64,000 nucleotides of DNA from Arcicella sp040387735. GTDB lineage: Bacteria > Bacteroidota > Bacteroidia > Cytophagales > Spirosomataceae. Where the stretch lies: assembly GCA_040387735.1 (NCBI GenBank), contig JAZKDE010000019.1, forward strand, positions 1-64,000. Direction: 5' to 3'. The notes under the pieces were generated by a model. That model was not told the DNA's origin, did no database searches, and saw only the letters and a list, made by a program, of their open reading frames with translations. A program made the position numbers and the translations under genes. Below are positions 61,191 through 64,000 of the stretch, one piece after another. The stretch's first letter is position 1, and the number at the start of each line of letters is the position of its first letter.

Positions 61191-61723
61191 AGATGTTCTC
61201 GTAAAACTTTGACTGATTTAGTAAGGTGATATTCAACTGCTTTTTCAGAAAGCTCAAATTCTCTCGCTATTTCTTTGACCGACTGATTTTCAAATCGACT
61301 TTTTTTGAAAATTTCAGCACTTTTTTCAGGCAATTTCTTCATAGCTTCTTCAACGGCTTCGGTCAGATCTGAGAAATAAATTACCTCATCTGATGAATAA
61401 CTTTGTTGAATTTCATGAAGAATTTGATATTCTTGGAATTTTCTAAAATTAATCTGGGATTTAATAAAATTCGTAATTCGGTGTTTAACCGCCACAATTA
61501 GATATACACCCAGATTTCTAATTTCAAGTTCAGCAAAACGGCTCCATAAACTCACAAATACGTCCTGAACCATTTCTTCTGCTTCTTCTTTATTTCCCGT
61601 TAAATGATAGGCAACGCTGTACATTTTCAGCCAATATCGTCGATAAATTTCAGCAAAGGATTCTGTATTTCCCTTTTGGAGAAATTCTACTAATTGTTCA
61701 TCGCTAAAAGTTTTATAAGACAT
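61191..61723 (-). CDS. ECF RNA polymerase sigma factor (3' end in gap)
   Basis: About 178 residues are visible. Sigma region 2 (about 12-80: YRRYWLKMYSVAYHLTG and EEMVQDVFVSLWSRF) and region 4 (about 125-178: KLPEKSAEIFKKSRFENQSVKEIAREFELSEKAVEYHLTKSVKVL) are complete. Bacteroidota-type ECF sigma of the FecI-like polysaccharide-utilisation group. The final residues after LREHL are lost in the N-run. Partner of the FecR gene and likely activator of the SusC operon. Confidence 0.9.
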
Positions 61724-62552
61724 AAAGAGGATTTATTTAAGTATAGTCAATCAAGTGGGCAAAACCCCTAAATAATTTTAAAAAATCTTTTAAAAATACC
61801 AGAAGCAACCTTAATTATTGAGAAATATGCAATTTGTGAATGAGTTGAAACGAGTTGAATTTCAATGAGATAGGCTTGAAATTCTTCTTTAATTATGAAA
61901 TGTAGGCAAATAAAATATTTTATTTTAGCCACGCAGAAACCCTGTTTCAAAGGCCTTAATTTTAAATCGATTGCGTGTTTGAGCATTAATAATACAATTA
62001 AGTTATTGCGTCGTTTTACTTAATTGGAATGCGGTTTTCATAAGTGATAGGAGGTTCAAAGCGATTGATTTAATTATAAATGCTGTGTATAAAAACTAAC
62101 GTGTACATTTGACACTTTAAAAGTTGTTTTTAGGCTAAAGCTATCAACAATCACATTTATACTGATTTTTAAACAAAGATTTTGACAAAAAAAGAGACTA
62201 AAATAACAAGGAAGAAAAGTATTTTTTGACTGAGAAATCTTAAATATTGGAGTATAATTTTAATGCAATTTAAAGAAAAACTATAATTATTTAAATATAT
62301 TTAAGAAAATTAAAATAAAATAAATGAACAACTCATAAAATCATCAAAAAATACCATTAAATTTTCTACGCTCTTCAAGATTGTAGAACGATTAAAATAA
62401 TAAGAAGACTCAAAGTTGCGAAATTTACTATTCTATACAATAAGTACAGGTATATTTTACCTTGTAGTTTTAACACCAACAAAAAATTAGAGACATTGCG
62501 TAAGAAAGACTATTTTTTGATGCAAATAGCACCGACTGAAGGGAGATTATTA
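61724..62552. other. Gene-free AT-rich region
   Basis: About 830 bases between the sigma gene and the kinase gene, very A/T-rich. A 72-residue frame at 61768-61986 on the minus strand looks like chance. Upstream promoters for the sigma gene should lie here, but no sequence gives me confidence in a particular site. Confidence 0.7.
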
Positions 62553-62588
62553 AAAATGCCGTCGGGTTTAAGAAACCGACGGCATTTT
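62553..62588 (-). terminator. Terminator overlapping the kinase stop codon
   Basis: AAAATGCCGTCGG at 62553-62565 pairs perfectly with 62576-62588 (13 bp, 10-nt loop). The stop codon of the kinase gene is in the loop and the coding strand goes on as a T-rich tract, so translation would reach into the hairpin. Confidence 0.85.
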
Positions 62589-63998
62589 GACAATTTGAGG
62601 AAATGTGATAATAAAAGTAGTAGATTTTCCCATTTCTGATTCTACTTCAACACGAGCTTTATGAGACTGGATTATATTAAGTGTAGCCGCCAATCCGAGT
62701 CCAATTCCATTATTTTTAGAGGTAAAATAGGGTTCAAATAATCGTCCAATATGCTCTTGACTAATACCAACGCCATTATCTTTTATTGTAACTACGGCAC
62801 TCTTATGAACAATCCCAGTCGAGATAGATAGAACACCTGTTCCTTCCTTCATGGCTTCCACCGCATTTATAATGATGTTTAGAAACGCAATTTCAATTTT
62901 AGATTTATCCAGATTAAGCCAAATATCAGGAGTAAACTTTCGAATTAACGTTATCCCTTTCAAGTTTATTCTATCAATTGCTTGTTCGATGGTACTTTCT
63001 AAAATATCCTGAAGATTATGGTGACTAAAAACAACCTCCGAAGGGCGGGAAGTATTGAGTAATTCCGTAATTAAATCATTAATTCTTTGGCTATTTCTAC
63101 GAATAATATCCAAGAAAAATTTAGCATCTTCATCCTCAAAATCCTCACCCATTTGATCCAAGGAAAGATTTATGTTAGTCAATGGATTACGGACTTCATG
63201 GGCTAATGTTCTTACTAAACGACCTGTAGCTGCCATTTTTTCAAATAAAAGTATGTCTCTTTCTTCCTTTTTTCGGGAGGTAATGTCCTGTATAATTCCC
63301 AAATAATACGGAATGCCTTCGCTGTCAGTTTGTCGATTACAATGGATTAAACACTGTTTTCGTTCACCCGTCTTGGTGGTTAAAACTACTTCATAATCAT
63401 TAATTTCACCTTTGGCTTCGAGCGTAAAAATAATCTTTTTTCGGTCATCTGACTTTACAAAAACAGAATAGCTTTTTCTCTTGTAGAGTTCTTGTTCGGT
63501 ATATCCTAAAAGTTCGGCAGTTGCAGGTGTAAAATACCGAAATATACCATCCAGTTGCGTCGCAAAAATAGCTTCTTTGGTTTGATTAAAGATATTTCGG
63601 TATTTTCTTTCACTCTCTCGAAGCGTAGCAATGGTATTTGCCCTATCAATTGAGTATCGAATACAACGCTCTAATTTTTCAGAATCGAGTTCACTTTTTA
63701 CTAAATAATCAAAAGCCCCGAGCGTCATCGCTTCTACGTCGATGCGTTGGTCGCCTTTGCCAGTTAATAAAATTACGGGAGCTTGCAAACCGTGGTCAAT
63801 ACCAATTTTCAATAAATCAAGACCCGTTTTGGCTCCCAACAAAAAATCAAAAAAACAAAGGTCATACTTTTTTTCTTTGATTTTTTCAAGTGCATTTTCA
63901 AATGAAAAAGCCCAGTCTATTTCAAAATTGTGACCTTTTATGTCTTTGATATAATCGCTTGTTAAAAAAAAATCATCCTCATCATCGTCAACCAACAA
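62568..63998 (-). CDS. Response-regulator/PAS/histidine-kinase protein, 5' end beyond window
   Basis: 476 residues are visible; the real start is off the right edge. The receiver domain (1-115) has the acidic pocket VDDDEDD and phospho-acceptor D51 in FFDFLLG, with K101. A PAS domain follows (about 128-240, RNIFNQTKEAIFATQLDGIF). The HisKA box has H267 in LAHEVRNPLTNINLSL, and the ATPase domain has NAVEAM, DNGVGI and GIGLGLA. Soluble two-component hybrid with an N-terminal receiver, so probably takes phosphate from another kinase. No adjacent output regulator seen. Confidence 0.93.
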   Translation of the reverse strand: MLVDDDEDDFFLTSDYIKDIKGHNFEIDWAFSFENALEKIKEKKYDLCFFDFLLGAKTGLDLLKIGIDHGLQAPVILLTGKGDQRIDVEAMTLGAFDYLVKSELDSEKLERCIRYSIDRANTIATLRESERKYRNIFNQTKEAIFATQLDGIFRYFTPATAELLGYTEQELYKRKSYSVFVKSDDRKKIIFTLEAKGEINDYEVVLTTKTGERKQCLIHCNRQTDSEGIPYYLGIIQDITSRKKEERDILLFEKMAATGRLVRTLAHEVRNPLTNINLSLDQMGEDFEDEDAKFFLDIIRRNSQRINDLITELLNTSRPSEVVFSHHNLQDILESTIEQAIDRINLKGITLIRKFTPDIWLNLDKSKIEIAFLNIIINAVEAMKEGTGVLSISTGIVHKSAVVTIKDNGVGISQEHIGRLFEPYFTSKNNGIGLGLAATLNIIQSHKARVEVESEMGKSTTFIITFPQIVKMPSVS

Positions 63999-64000
63999 GA

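Noticed and set aside
61768..61986. 72-residue minus-strand frame
   Set aside because: No recognisable domain, no start context, and its low-complexity hydrophobic content is what AT-rich non-coding DNA gives by chance.
1..64000. Insertion sequences, prophage, CRISPR arrays, tRNA or rRNA genes
   Set aside because: No transposase motifs, no regularly spaced repeats, and no cloverleaf or rRNA sequence were seen on either strand; the seven-fold repeat is a promoter, not a mobile element.

Overview
The window is a 64 kb piece of an AT-rich Bacteroidota genome. I infer a member of the Cytophagales, close to the Spirosomaceae-type genera, because it has SusC/SusD and other TonB-dependent receptors, an ECF sigma/FecR pair, ASPIC/UnbV repeat proteins, PorT-like barrels, lipoproteins with short lipoboxes, and start sites without clear Shine-Dalgarno sequences. 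No rRNA, tRNA, CRISPR array, insertion sequence or phage gene was found. A run of ten N at 61181-61190 marks a draft-assembly gap.

Layout. (1) 1-6.7 kb: a small uptake and catabolism locus with a TonB-dependent receptor, a membrane protein, a histidinol-dehydrogenase paralogue of the sulfopropanediol-dehydrogenase type, and two short-chain dehydrogenases. The receptor and the dehydrogenase operon share an upstream element with identical spacing. (2) 6.7-47 kb: a long run of stress, envelope and dormancy-type genes. It holds a YflT-like stress protein, a lipid kinase facing an App1 phosphatase, two P-type ATPases, an L,D-transpeptidase pair with NAD(P)H-hydrate dehydratase, a flavin reductase, a PPOX-fold stress protein, a MacAB-TolC-like efflux operon, an MlaEFD lipid transporter, a Cys-rich copper-binding four-helix protein, GH130/GT4 and a GH13 branching-type enzyme, ferritin-like proteins (one frameshifted), UspA, YitT, LEA/YtxH-like helical proteins, several tiny membrane proteins and a YihY/BrkB protein. 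(3) 48-61.7 kb, all on the minus strand: ECF sigma factor, FecR anti-sigma, SusC, SusD, a 1.1 kb-residue VCBS/UnbV lipoprotein, a PAP2/vanadium-haloperoxidase-fold lipoprotein and a CRTAC1-like protein, apparently one regulated operon. (4) 62.5-64 kb: a response-regulator/PAS/histidine-kinase protein cut by the window end.

The most notable signal is a composite promoter found seven times (7.3, 21.4, 26.9, 30.4, 30.5, 30.8 and 31.9 kb). It has an invariant TGTGTGAA box, two TRTAAC-like boxes 21 bp apart, and a -7-like ACCTTTG box exactly 60 bp after the start of the first box. It precedes unrelated small stress genes, a Cys-rich protein operon, a GH130/GT4 operon and one apparently protein-less transcription unit that ends in a strong terminator. 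This points to a single regulon, and probably a small RNA, whose regulator is not in the window. Other signals are a perfect 24-bp hairpin inside the signal-peptide codons of an L,D-transpeptidase gene and a terminator-like hairpin between susD and the VCBS gene.
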